Shown piece by piece: positions 1 to 10,034 of a stretch of DNA of 22,434 bases. Position numbers and translations under genes: made by a program. The notes beneath the pieces were generated by a model that saw only the letters and a list, made by a program, of their open reading frames with translations, was not told where the DNA came from and made no database searches. Source of the stretch: Rhizophlyctis rosea. Its lineage: Eukaryota; Chytridiomycota; Chytridiomycetes; Rhizophlyctidales; Rhizophlyctidaceae. The stretch's first letter is position 1, and each line of letters opens with the position of its first letter. The stretch is taken from assembly GCA_027596075.1 (NCBI GenBank), contig JADGJC010000499.1, positions 1 to 22,434 of the forward strand, given 5' to 3'.

Positions 1-121
1 TTATGCAAGCCGTACAGTTAAAAAGATGCTGGTCTAATAGACCTGCGTGAAGCAATACACACTCAAATGAACACAATGTTAACTGTTTGGATGTATATTG
101 AGATAATTAATAATGAACATA

Positions 122-142
122 ACACGCACACGCACACGCACA
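122..142. repeat. ACACGC microsatellite
   Basis: Just over three perfect copies of the hexamer ACACGC lie in tandem. The repeat sits directly beside the hairpin at 145-165. No coding role is visible. Confidence 0.8.
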
Positions 143-144
143 TA

Positions 145-165
145 TGTACCACCCAAGGTGGTACA
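145..165. repeat. Perfect 9-bp inverted repeat (hairpin)
   Basis: The arms TGTACCACC (145-153) and GGTGGTACA (157-165) are exact reverse complements around a three-base CAA loop. No gene end is recognised next to it. It could be a protein-binding palindrome or a structured end of a transcript from beyond the left edge. Confidence 0.75.
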
Positions 166-210
166 GGTGCGACAGAAAAACACGTAAGCGATCGACGTGA
201 TTACATAAGG

Positions 211-300
211 GTCACGTGATCCTGACACATGTTTTATCTATCTAACCAATAAAGCTAATAAATCAGTCACATGTTTTATCTATCTAACCAATCACGTGAC
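211..300. promoter_or_regulatory. CACGTG/CCAAT cluster, possible promoter
   Basis: Two CACGTG E-box sites sit in exact inverted orientation as GTCACGTGAT (211-220) and ATCACGTGAC (291-300). Between them are two copies of a 25-bp repeat, each ending in CCAAT. In fungi CACGTG binds bHLH factors of the Cbf1/Pho4 type and CCAAT binds the HAP complex. The symmetrical layout suggests a regulatory region, perhaps for a gene beyond the left edge on the minus strand. No target gene is visible in the window, so the role is inferred. Confidence 0.4.
226..292. repeat. 25-bp direct repeat, two perfect copies
   Basis: The copies are 226-250 and 268-292, with a 42-bp period and no mismatch. Each starts CACATGTTTT and ends TCTAACCAAT. 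They are framed by the two inverted CACGTG sites described separately. Confidence 0.85.
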
Positions 301-1426
301 ACGTCCGAACTCCCAGACGCGTCCTACTAGTCCGCATCCCTGCAGTTACTTATGGTTCGCCGAAGTTTCCCAGTAATACCCGTACATACCATGCAAAATG
401 ATAGAGGAAAGTGAGGAACCAGGTACGGCTCATGTGTACCAGAGTGTACCGGTTTCCCCCAACCAATATGTGCTGTCTTTCAGACCGTTTTCAGCTGGAT
501 CCCAATGTGCCCGCTCACCAATAGGCGAATCTAAGCATCCACCCTCTGCAGTGGTAAACACAAGAGATCATACCTTGAAAAGTTTGAAGTCAGCTTCATT
601 CTTCCATATTCTTCTTTAATGTCACTGGAGCCTCCACTACCCAAACTCGCCTATTGTAATACCACTTGTTACAACTGCTTGCAACTGAATGAGTACCCGA
701 AAATTTGCGACAGACCGACAGACTCATCAGTAATGTGGCCTTCGTGGCATGCACGCTTTCACTGCCGACATGCTTCACAGATGAACGAAAAAAAAACATC
801 ATGCCAGCCAATCCAATCCACTTCCGGATGTTCCTTGACTAAAGTAGCCAAATCCAAATTATGCAAAGTCATGCCGGCTTCGTCCTGCCTACCAAACCTC
901 TTCTTTTGATCTCCAGGAAAGTACTCTTTATGGTATATACTGACCTTTGAAAAATCTTTAACCAGCATGGAGCCCGAAAAGACTGAACACAAAGTTGACG
1001 AAAACTTTGTCGCAGGACCCAACCAAGTCAACCTTTACTATCCCTCATCCCACACAGAGCTCATTCGGACAGCCAAGTCCGAGTTCGCATCATCAACACA
1101 TGTCCCTCAAAAGAAAACAATTAAGCACAGCTGAGGGGATGGCATCATCTCAACATGGGAGGGAGGTCAGTCTCGCAACCTGAGACACGGTTGATGAAAG
1201 AAGAAGCATTCGGATAGTCTTCAGATTGGTCACTCATCCTACAAATGTTCAAGCTGTCCCCCGCCTATTCCGCAGCATGTTGAAGCTTGGTAAAAAGTCG
1301 CTCTGTTCAATTTTACAATGCTGACTTTATGACCCTATGCACAACTTTGTTCAATTTTCTGTCGGTACACTGTGCATTGGTCAAATATTTTCCACTGTGT
1401 TCTGCGGGCTTCGGAAAGTGCACAAA
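301..1426. other. Gene-poor stretch, nothing recognised
   Basis: Only short overlapping frames on both strands are present, none longer than about 105 codons and none with a recognisable motif. I see no tRNA, no splice-linked exon pair and no long repeat. Confidence 0.5.
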
Positions 1427-2265
1427 AGGAAATAGACCGAATGGGGGCCTCATGGACGACGACTCTGGACCGGGCATCGTGTTCACACGTTTGCAGAGAA
1501 GTGGTTGTTCGCTGTTGTTGCGGTTATGGTGGTGTGGGTGGTTACACTGCGTCCGTTGTACATCTGGGTTGTTATTATTGGCACCAAAAGTAAAGAAATG
1601 GATTTGATAGGCGACAGTTTTTCAATGGTATGCTGTGCTCCGATGCTGACTCCCTTTTGTCCGCCGCTTAAGTCGGACGGCTCAAGGAAGGGACGTGTCT
1701 CGATCGGTGGAATAACAAAAAAGTGCTCTCAACGCCAATGTTTCCGCATTGCCTAGAAGTGCTGCAACCTTTGGGAGACCACATTCATCCATACACCCAT
1801 ACTGTCTTTCATAATCAATCGATTCTTTTTGTCGTCCTGGATGGAAAGTATACGACTATTCAAAGTAGGGGTGATTGCAGAGAGAGCAACCACCGGCGAA
1901 CGTTGATTGCCAATACATCCGCGCTCCAACTCTTAGGTATGTGCAAAGATGACCAAGGCGAATCTCGCAGACTAGTCATGACGGTTCATTATGGGTGGTG
2001 ACATCTCGAAGTGCCCGCTAAAAGCAATTCAACGACAGGTCTGTCACCATCACGGCCACCCAATACAACAGCATTTGCAAAAGAAGTTTCTGCACTCCTT
2101 TTGATTTTGAAGGATGTTGACAAGTTCCTTGCGGATGTAACCATACCAATTGTGGCGACCATCTTCCGGTGTCCGCCATGCGTTATCCTTCATCCATGTT
2201 GCTTTCCAATTTATGTGATATGCTCAGAGGTTATGGTTGGTTTCTGTTGTCTACCAGGAAGATAA
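1427..2265 (+). pseudogene. Exon-like frames with one membrane segment, possible relic
   Basis: A frame open from 1427 to 1756 encodes about 110 residues including one strongly hydrophobic segment (about 1505-1590; residues such as LFAVVAVMVVWVV) followed by charged residues. A second frame runs 1723-2265 (about 180 codons) and is broken only by one TGA at 1999-2001. The part after that stop reads like protein (for example AFAKEVSALLLILKDVDKFL). No convincing GT-AG intron removes the stop or joins the two frames. It may be a decayed gene, a gene with introns I cannot see, or chance. No family is recognised. Confidence 0.22.
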
Positions 2266-2396
2266 TAGCTTGATGGTATGTTAGCTGTGCATATTGTCTG
2301 CCCTGTGGATGTTGTACAACATCCCTTCCATAGTAATGTAACATTCCGTGCGAGAACAACTCTTTTGGAAGCATCGTGGCCGTCTCGGCTCACTCG

Positions 2397-2412
2397 ACGG
2401 CGCCAGCGCCGT
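2397..2412. repeat. GC-rich 7-bp inverted repeat
   Basis: ACGGCGC and GCGCCGT are exact reverse complements around a CA loop. A direct duplication of CGCCGTGAC (2407-2415 and 2419-2427) overlaps the right arm. No function is evident. Confidence 0.6.
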
Positions 2413-3036
2413 GACCGTCGCCGTGACGATCCTTTGCCTTTGGTGGTTGTAAGTCTGGAATTGAAGGCGCATGGCATCGTTCATCTTCAAAACCGTACCC
2501 ATCAACTTCTTTCGTTCTGAGCACAATCCCAAAAAGATCCCCTGGATAACTTTTTGACCGGAATGCAGGTTCTGTGCGTTACTGGACGACCGCAATCCCT
2601 CGTGCTCGGAGGATACTGAACAGAAACTTAGACGAAGATGAAAATATCCCTAGGAGGACTCGTAGACCTTTCTGTACAATGGCTTGTGGCTATATGGTCA
2701 TATCGCATGAATCGCTTTTTGCCCGCACACTTCATGAAGCCATGCGGGCCTATGAAGGCCCGAACAAAGAATGGAATGATATGGTATAATGCTCTGGGGC
2801 ATGATCACTGGGAGTTCTCCTAATTCGGCCGGTCCCCGAAGGAGTCTTGCCTTTCTCCTTTTTGCATATCTCGTGCATATCTCGCCATGTTTGAGGAGAT
2901 GTGGAATAAAAAAACAAACTGGAGGACGGCAAGTCAATTTCCTGGAATGCTAGCTATCTAATGAGCGGAGCGGGACGGAAATTTCAGGCTACTTGACCGC
3001 AGTGAAACAACGGTCTGACAAGCGTCGAATTGGAAG
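2413..3036. other. Gene-poor stretch, nothing recognised
   Basis: Competing short frames lie on both strands (about 2281-2595 and 2698-2937 on minus, 2574-2823 on plus). None has a motif, a start context or a splice partner that favours it over the others. Confidence 0.45.
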
Positions 3037-3399
3037 ATGACTTGGTGGTGGAAGCTTGTGCAATCCACATCTGATATTGCACAGGTTGCGCGAGGTGTAC
3101 TAGGCTGTTGCATACGTTTCACCGATCCGAAAAAGCGTATTCAGTGTTCTTTTTTTCTGGGGCCATTCATGTGGTTCGTCTGTATAGGAGACGAACTCTC
3201 GAACGTTTGCAAATCAGGTCCGGTGCCTATTGTCTTCTACTTGCTTGCAGCTATTAGTTGGTTAATCTCTTGGAAGCGTTTCACACGTCACTGCGTAACA
3301 GCGCACGCTTGTTGGACGCTATTATCCGCCATGGCTTGGAGAGCCCCTTCTAAAGTCATGACATGGCACTCAAAAGAGGGTATGTACCTGCTAAGATAA
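3037..3399 (+). CDS. Doubtful ORF, 120 aa, hydrophobic stretches
   Basis: An uninterrupted frame starts at an ATG and encodes 120 residues. Two hydrophobic stretches are visible, one near residues 47-53 (FFLGPFMWFVC) and one near 65-80 (PVPIVFYLLAAISWLIS), and the protein is rich in Trp and Cys. No family is recognised and there is no spliced neighbour. The frame is long for this region but within reach of chance, so a small membrane protein is only one possibility. Confidence 0.18.
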   Translation: MTWWWKLVQSTSDIAQVARGVLGCCIRFTDPKKRIQCSFFLGPFMWFVCIGDELSNVCKSGPVPIVFYLLAAISWLISWKRFTRHCVTAHACWTLLSAMAWRAPSKVMTWHSKEGMYLLR

Positions 3400-3547
3400 T
3401 ACATGGGGTGGTGAAAACCACTGACGCACGAAATTGGGAACATTGGAACATTGCATTGTCATTATGTCATCAGGGTTTGCTAGAGCTCTTATGTACTCGT
3501 TTAAAAGACATCTCTGTAGCGTTTGCTATATCAAAGTCCCAATATCC

Positions 3548-4334
3548 TTAGGATGAGGAGTCCGAGTCGGGTTCTGTGGTTTCCTTCTCAGGTGCAGGGT
3601 ACATGTTCGCTGCACCATGGTCGGGGTACACGTCGTCCTGTTCCCACGGAAGATCAAATCAACATCAGATGCACATTGATGAGAGATTCTCCTGCTATGG
3701 CGTCGAAAATGACAGCAATATTTACTTCTGCCGATGATGGTGACATCCACGGCATCCCGTATCCGCATTAAGGACTCCCGACGCATCCGTGACAGGTGTG
3801 CTACAATGGAAAAGGCAGATATGAAAGGAGGAAGATTATGAATGAGAGTCGATCCAGGAGGCTGACTCAAGCGCATTGCATGCAAATCGTCAGGAAAGTT
3901 GCACAAACCTTCACGGCGCTCACGACGCGACAATGAGGACTGCTGAGTCTGAGTCTGGGGAGGTTGCGGTGGTTGTGGTTGGGGTTGGTGATTGTAGTGG
4001 AGTTGCGTGTGAGGAGTTGCTGGCCATTGTTGGTAGGGTTGGTTCTGTGAGTGGTTTGGAGCGTACTGCTGCTGAGACTGTGGTGCAGTTGCGGGCGGGG
4101 TCTGGAAGTGAATTTATAGGTGGGGGGAGTGAGCAAAGAGTATGGAGAGCCACTGGTTCAGCACAACATACTTGATAGTGTTGATTGGTTTGGTCATATG
4201 GGAGGGTGAAGTAGTTGCCGGAAGGGTCGTGATACTGCGAATACCACTGTCCGGAGACAGGCAGGGTCTTGGATGGGTTGATAGTAATAGTAATAACCTG
4301 TTTGGGCGTCATAACAGCCAGGGTGCTGCTCCAT
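3548..4334 (-). pseudogene. Q/P/Y-rich protein gene with apparent frameshifts
   Basis: The minus strand reads as a low-complexity protein. An ATG at 4334-4332 opens a Tyr-rich N-terminus (YDAQTGYYYYYQPIQDP). The frame then changes near a CCC run (4264-4266 on the plus strand) into a segment containing QWYSQYHDPSGNYF. A clean phase-0 intron (4102-4171, GTATGT...TTCCAG) joins this to a Gln/Pro-rich segment. A second intron probably ends at 3801. The following exon appears to shift frame at a three-base G/C run (3756-3758). A third intron (3638-3725, 88 nt, GTAAAT...AACAG) leads to a last exon of 29 residues ending in an acidic tail (EPDSDSSS). Two introns fit well, so this was certainly a gene. 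The two frame jumps at homopolymers mean either decay or sequence errors. The Y/Q/P composition resembles RNA-binding or transcription-associated disordered proteins, but no domain is identified. Confidence 0.5.
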
Positions 4335-5864
4335 TGTCGTTGTCGGTGTTGTGGTTGTGGTTGAAGCGCGGCTGTTCTGCAAGTTGACTGAATATTGGGA
4401 TAGCAATATGCGAGAGAGTGAGAAAAGGAAGAAGGGTGAATGAGAAAGACAGTTGGACAGGTGGGAGTGCTGCACTGCCTTTTGGATGAGTGAGACTGGT
4501 GAGTGCCTCACAGCCACGGTGCTCACGGTGGCGGGACAAGTTCAATTTGCGCAGTCCACTGGCAGTGGCAGGGCAAACTCAATCAGCATATGTTTGCATG
4601 CATGTGCCGTCGGGTGGTCGGCAGTCCCATTGGTCAGCATACTGCATGGTGCAGTTTCTGTCAATGGAGAATATGTATACTGTCAGCAGACATCCACTTC
4701 ACACGATGGACGGCACGGCATACTCAGAAACAAAATTGACTTCAAGTAAATGAAGTTTAGATGAGCAAAAAGCACACGGAAATCACCTGAATTTACACAC
4801 CGTTTTTAGAGAGCAAAATCAGTCAAGTCTTGACGGCACCTTGGTCACCTTTGCCGAGCTCATTCGGAACCTGCGGGTTGAAGCAATCAAAAGGCCGACT
4901 GTCTTCCTTTGACGTGATCATGAGAAGAACAGCTCAAGCCCATGGGATATGACGCCCAGCACGGTAGCTGTGACTTTTTGTGGTCCATTACCAGATACCC
5001 TCAGTGTATGAATCCCTTGCTTGCCAGCAGTCTGATTTTCGCGCCAATCGACGATCCGATCCAAAAAGCCAGAAGGCAATGCAAAGATAGTGTGTTCTCT
5101 TCTCAATCAATCTGCTGATCTGTCAGGTGCTTCGACAGCCCAGTTTCCTCAATATATTTTGTCTATACTTGGATGATTGATGTATGCTCTTGAAACAGTG
5201 GCATGTTGCCCTGCTCCAAGATGGTGCACTAGCCAGAACGTACAATGACACCTCATCTGGTTGAGCACAGGATAGTAAGCGAGCATTTTTGCATAGGGCA
5301 GTGTCTGGATTTTATATCATTTGTGATGTTTGAACGGTTTTACAATCACGAGAAACAATTACGCAGCGTCCCCATGATGTCCTAGGTTCCGTTAGCAGGA
5401 TCCATCTTGGGCGTGCACAGCCTTTTGGTGAATGCTTTTTCGGCGCCATGCGCCGGTAAGCGACAGTTTCGCGGACAATCAAAAGAGGGTTTGCGCAGAA
5501 GATCATGGACTGGCATACGTAACCAGGATGAAGAAGAAAAGATGCATTCAACTTCCACCCATGCTCGCGCATACATATGGTTCAGCTCCTTGGAAGTGAC
5601 TCATTGCACCCTTGCTGGACGCAGTATATCATTTTATCCACTCCAGCACAAGGCCACAAGCGACGAATTTCTCACTGTTCCGCTGTTTCGCGCAAGATGG
5701 AGGAGCGTCGGTGGGCTTCATCTCACTGTTCCTGTGCGCTCAAACTTTGTTAGCTTTTCTCAATTTATGCCCCGAGAAAATGGCATGGCATCTGTTGCAG
5801 GATCATTGTGCAGCAGTGCTCCCGTACTTGTCATTGCCAATCATTCGCCGGCTTCCAAAGGTCT
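4335..5864. other. Gene-poor stretch, upstream of two candidate genes
   Basis: The left end would hold the promoter and 5' leader of the minus-strand Q/P/Y-rich gene. The rest carries only overlapping frames. The longest is a plus-strand frame from 5407 to 5961 (184 codons) with no recognisable motif. It overlaps the better-supported spliced candidate at 5865-6156 in another frame. Confidence 0.4.
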
Positions 5865-6156
5865 ATGTTGGCAGATTGCATGGGGTATTTTGTGTTGCTG
5901 GAAAGTCCAAGCATGGAGCGTTGGGTTGACAGGCTGCTGGCGAATCCCAAAAAGCTTCTGATGCAGGTGGACATCGCTTGAACAGCAGTCCACTAGGTAT
6001 TGGACCCAAACGATTGCACGTGTCAATTGATTGCAGATCATTCCGACGCCTAGATGGATGGTGATCACTGACGATCCGACGTTCTACAATTCCACCGATA
6101 TGCCGCTCTTACAGATTTGGAAGGTCTTCACAACTGATGTATTCTGGTCAAGCTGA
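5865..6156 (+). CDS. Small two-exon candidate, 73 aa, unknown
   Basis: Exon 1 (5865-5966) starts at an ATG and encodes 34 residues ending NPKKLLMQ. A 70-nt intron (5967-6036, GTGGAC...TTGATTGCAG, with a plausible branch region just before the acceptor) is removed in phase 0. Exon 2 (6037-6156) encodes 39 residues beginning IIPTPRWMVITDD and ending FTTDVFWSS before TGA. The phase match and protein-like composition on both sides of the intron are the evidence. The start could lie further upstream, since the frame stays open before the ATG, and the gene may be a fragment of something larger. No family is recognised. Confidence 0.35.
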
Positions 6157-7641
6157 AGCTGTTCTTTTCTCCAACCTCACGAGCTCTTACTAGTCTTTGC
6201 GCCTTGCGGCGGGAGTCTGCCGTGTCTTACAAGGCGCCCACAGAAGCAGCGTCCACTTATACCTTTCATATTCGGATGTGAAGATAATCACTGGTTTGTG
6301 AACCATGTTGACTTACAAAGGCGGTCTCCTCAATGCTTGCAGTCACACCCATCGTTATTTGGATCGCCTGTGATTCCTCTTTGAATGATGTTGACCGCTC
6401 CTTTCCAACGCCTTTGTATTATTTTGCTGTAACGATAGTCGTAAACCGGAAACTTTGAGGTCATGAAAAGGCACATCATCGGCGGCACCAACTCCAATGA
6501 AATCTCTGAGTCCGTTTGTTGGCATTTTTGCTTTGTTCCAAGGCCAAGTCATTTTGTGGAAGCTCCCGAAAGAAATAATATGGCGAGGACACGCCCTTGG
6601 TCAAGCAGCTGCATATTTTCCATCTGAAGTTTCATCCTGACGGTTTGTTGGATCATTCCTAGATTTGAGGACGCTGAGGTCATGTGGGCCCGACCGTCAT
6701 TGGAGGATTCGGGGTACCATTTTTCTCGCCTCCATGATTTGTAACCTCGTGATAGGTGGAACGTGCACAGTTTCCGTTGCAAGGTCAACCATTGCCCTAG
6801 TGAATTTTGTTACAACCTCAGAAGCAATCGGGACTTCCGGACCTGGCAGGTCCGTTTGGCCTTTTGTACTATGATGGGTATTGGGAAGGAAGGGAGGGTA
6901 TGAGCCGGAATAAGGTTAGAGCAGTTATTGTGGAAAAAGCCAAACAGTTGTATGTAAAGGTTGTGAATTCGAAGTCTAAATGATTTAAAAAGGCTGTAAG
7001 CTGTGCAAGAGCTCGGATTACTACTGAGTTGAAATTTGTCTTTGTTGCAATGAGTGCTTGTTAACCCTTCGTACATGAATGCCGGGCGTGCAGACCGTTG
7101 ATGAGGAACTGAATGGGCGGTGAGGTATCGCATCAAATTTGTATGTAGTCTTTCGGACGATGATGGATTTCGGTGGAACCCTCAGCTGATTGTCGTCGTC
7201 CGCTCAGAGAACGGTTGCTCAGCAGTGAGATTTTGGCGCAAGTGAGTCAAGTGTCCTGAGAACCGACCGGGTCATCAAATGAACGGCATGTATTTGAACT
7301 GCCGCATGTCAACCTCTGAGGTCTCTGACACTTTCAAGTTCGTTTTGTTTTATTTTGATTTCAGCGGTTTCTGTTGATGTATCTCCAACTTCTCCAATTG
7401 CAGCCTCTACACTCTCTGCGCCATCACTGTAGTGGTGGCGCTGTCAAGCTTGTGCCATCCATTATTTCATTTATTCCAAGGATGGTCAAACTGCGACTGT
7501 ACCCAGTAAAGCCACAATACCCCTGGCCTGGTTTGCACTGCCGAGCTGTCGATTTGGCTGCGACCGCTCTTCTCCTCCATCCGACACCCCCATCCGCACG
7601 CAACTCATAAGTCCCACATCACGTCTTCTGCTAGGAACGAA
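6157..7641. other. Gene-poor stretch and OSTF1-like promoter
   Basis: Exon-like but unlinked frames occur near 6310-6450 (+, containing VTPIVIWIACDSSL) and 6355-6552 and 6549-6788 (-). They contradict each other by strand and none can be joined by a good intron. The last few hundred bases before 7642 should contain the promoter and leader of the OSTF1-like gene; the pyrimidine-rich run around 7380-7420 fits a leader. No TATA box is obvious. Confidence 0.4.
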
Positions 7642-8815
7642 ATGGCTGCTCCGCCACCACGCCCGTCCCGGTGAGTACATCTGCACTAACATTCAGTGTA
7701 TTGTGACTATGGGACTGAGTTCACGATTTTTTCGTCTTCCAGACCCGGCAAGGTCGACCTCACCGTAGTACAGGCCCTGTACACCTACAATGCCCAAAAC
7801 CCCGATGAGTTGAGCTTTGAGGAAGGAGCAGTACTATAGTAAGTGTCCACTGTCTCGCTAATGTCTGTTGCAAAACGTGGGCCGCCTGGGTTGAGTTCAC
7901 GGCTGCACTCCCGGGAAACACGCCAGGACCGTCAAAAGAGCGGTCTCCACGTGAGAATCAGTGAGACGCACTGCGTAAAGCGGGCGGTTTTCAGGGGCAC
8001 GACCGAAAAGTGGCATACTGATTCAGACGGTCTTAAAACCCGGTTCAGTGTGCTAGATAAATCGGACTCCAACTGGTGGAAGTGTCGGTGCGGAACGAAG
8101 GAAGGTTTAGTCCCATCTAATTATGGTAAGTTATCACCCCTTCCTCATTCTGCTTTCCAACTCCGTCTGAATTGTCATCAACCTACAGTCGGCGAAAACA
8201 CCTCCACGCTTGAAAACCCTCTTCACGAAGCCGCAAAACGCGGCAACACCGCATTTGCAATTGAACTCCTAAACGCAGGCATATCACCCAACTCGTTAGA
8301 TAAGGCCGCGAATACGCCCTTGCATTGGGCTTGTCGGGGTGGGCACGCCGAAGTCGTTAAGGCGATTTTGGATAGTGGGAAACCGGTTAGCATTAATGCG
8401 CAGAATAAGTTGGGAGACGCGCCGGTGCATGGTGGAGCTTGGGGTGAGTTTGCCAGCTCTTGTTAATGTTTCTTTGGTGACTGCTTTTGGTACCTGCCAT
8501 GGAGGGATATGGTGTTGCTCGATTACACTCGATTTTATCTGCTGGGATTTGGTCCTCTTTTTCTGCTCTATCCGCTTCCTTCACCTCTTACCATCTTACG
8601 GGAATGCTCTTCTCACACACTCCTTTCTTCATCTAGGCGGTCACGCACCGATCATCCGCCTCCTCCTAACCCGCTCGGACATCAACCTCACCCTCCGAAA
8701 CAAAGACGGCAAGACCCCGTTGGATTTGGCGAAGACGGACGAGGTTGCGAGTTTATTAATGGGGGCGTTGAACACGGGAGCGGGCGGGTTGGAGGAAGAT
8801 TCAGATGACGATTAG
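7642..8815 (+). CDS. OSTF1: OSTF1-like SH3/ankyrin adaptor protein
   Basis: Five exons: 7642-7670, 7743-7838, 8049-8125, 8189-8443 and 8637-8815. All introns are GT-AG, phases agree, and the product is 211 residues against about 214 for animal OSTF1. A proline-rich N-terminus (MAAPPPRPSRPG) precedes an SH3 domain at about residues 15-69. The ALYTY motif is at 21-25, the acidic LSFEEG turn follows, then the paired Trp at 51-52 (SNWWK) and the closing VPSNYV. Ankyrin repeats follow from about residue 77 (NPLHEAAKRGN, TPLHWACRGGHAEVV, GDAPVHGGAWGGHAPII, GKTPLDLAKT), then an acidic tail (EEDSDDD). In animals the protein is a cytosolic adaptor that binds proline-rich partners and is linked to Src and actin signalling. 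A scaffold role here is inferred from the domains. A polyadenylation-type AATAAA lies at 9095-9100, rather far from the stop. Confidence 0.92.
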
Positions 8816-9092
8816 ATGGGGTAGGGACGGTATAGATGGGTGGTGGAGAACTGGTGATGTATATATTTTGTTGTGATAGTACCTTTCAGAATCAGGTTTG
8901 GAATTTGGTTTGAATGTGGAGAAGTGGTTGCTTTGTGATTCAGATCCCCTGAAAATCCATCCAGAGGCTTTGCAGTGATCTTACCTTTCTACCATTGCTG
9001 CCATCTGTCTTTTACCTTCTCCCAGTTTGGAATTGGGTTGATTCCTCCTTGCGTACCATTGACTCTGGCTGAGGTGCATCTTGGCTGATGAA
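8816..9092. other. 3' region of OSTF1-like gene
   Basis: This should be the 3' untranslated region of the OSTF1-like transcript. AATAAA occurs at 9095-9100, about 280 bases past the stop. Nothing else is recognised. Confidence 0.4.
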
Positions 9093-9930
9093 TCAATAAA
9101 TGTATTCTACCTTGGGCCAGGTGCCAGCCGTGCGGCGGTAATAACCTAGCTCCGCAATTGAGCCAAATGTGAGTGCTTGGGTTGTGTCAGCCCCAAATAA
9201 CAGTATGTTGTGACACTCGCCTCCACGCAAGCACTCTGAGCGGCACGAGTCAGCTGGTGCACGGTTTCTTCTTGCATAAGGCCGAAGGTGCGTAAATTGC
9301 AAACCCGTCAATGTTCTGCATTCGTAGGCCTAACAACCGCTGCCTTCACATCTTGACCAATCAGATTGAAACATGTTCTTCATGGAGTCATAGGCAAGCT
9401 CTCTTGAAAGAAAACTGAGGACTTCGGCCTAGGACTTATTGACTGGAGAAGCAGACGGTGACTTCTCTTCCCTTGCGATGATAAGGTATGTAATATCCTT
9501 TTGGGGAGATGGAAAACGATGTATAAAGAGGTGTGAAAGAAGTGTTGAAGACTGTTTGTCTTCTGCTTGCTGCCAGACTATGCCATGTTGCTTGCCGACA
9601 TAATGTTACGCGCTTCACGTAACCTTCCGAAATTTGGAAGTTACCCGCTTCACCTGTCCTCCGGATATCTTCAATCGCCCAGACACCCATAGACATTTTC
9701 ATATCATATATTAGGAAGAAGTTCTGCACCATGCGCAATGCAGCCTCATCACACCTGAGTTTGGCGGATACTTTTGTCGCGGCTTGTAGAGTTTTCGATT
9801 ACCAAGAACCGTTGCGACGATGTCTACGATGTCTTGATTGCACTCCAAATAGGGCTGCACAGCCACAATCCTTGACATGGGATCAAATATTGTACGTTGC
9901 ACGTCGACCTGCTCACGTCAAGAAATTACG
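9093..9930 (-). pseudogene. Frameshifted coding relic, unknown family
   Basis: On the minus strand a frame open from about 9930 to 9712 reads like protein (MSRIVAVQPYLECNQDIVDI, then KLYKPRQKYPPNSG). It passes by a single-base shift near 9725 into a second frame (DEAALRMVQNFFLIYD, MSMGVWAIEDIRRTG) that continues to about 9624. Further along, a frame starting at an ATG at 9277 (QLTRAAQSACVEAS) shifts by one base into a frame ending at 9093 (NILLFGADTTQALTFGS). The pieces fit one interrupted gene better than four chance frames, but no splice sites repair the shifts. No family is recognised. The end of the relic lies close to the convergent OSTF1-like gene. Confidence 0.3.
9605..9653. repeat. 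Short imperfect direct repeat
   Basis: GTTACGCGCTTCAC (9605-9618) recurs as GTTACCCGCTTCAC (9640-9653) with one mismatch and a 35-bp period. The left copy also forms a small inverted repeat (GTTACG...CGTAAC, 9605-9623). Confidence 0.6.
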
Positions 9931-10034
9931 GTCCGTCCGGAGTCGGGGATGAGGCCCTGTGGAAGGACGCGATTGCGAACGATGATTTGTTATTGCGACC
10001 TGCTCATACGCAGGATAAACCGCCAATGGGAATT

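Noticed and set aside
2281..2595. Minus-strand ORF of 104 codons
   Set aside because: Its composition is mildly protein-like, but there is no motif and no splice partner, and an equally open plus-strand frame overlaps it.
5407..5961. Plus-strand ORF of 184 codons
   Set aside because: It is the longest unspliced frame in the left part but has no motif and overlaps the better-supported spliced candidate at 5865-6156 in a different frame.
7839..8048. ORF 7843-8466 starting inside OSTF1 intron 2
   Set aside because: The 210-nt intron happens to be open in that frame. SH3 continuity (VLY to VLDKSDSNWW) requires it to be removed.
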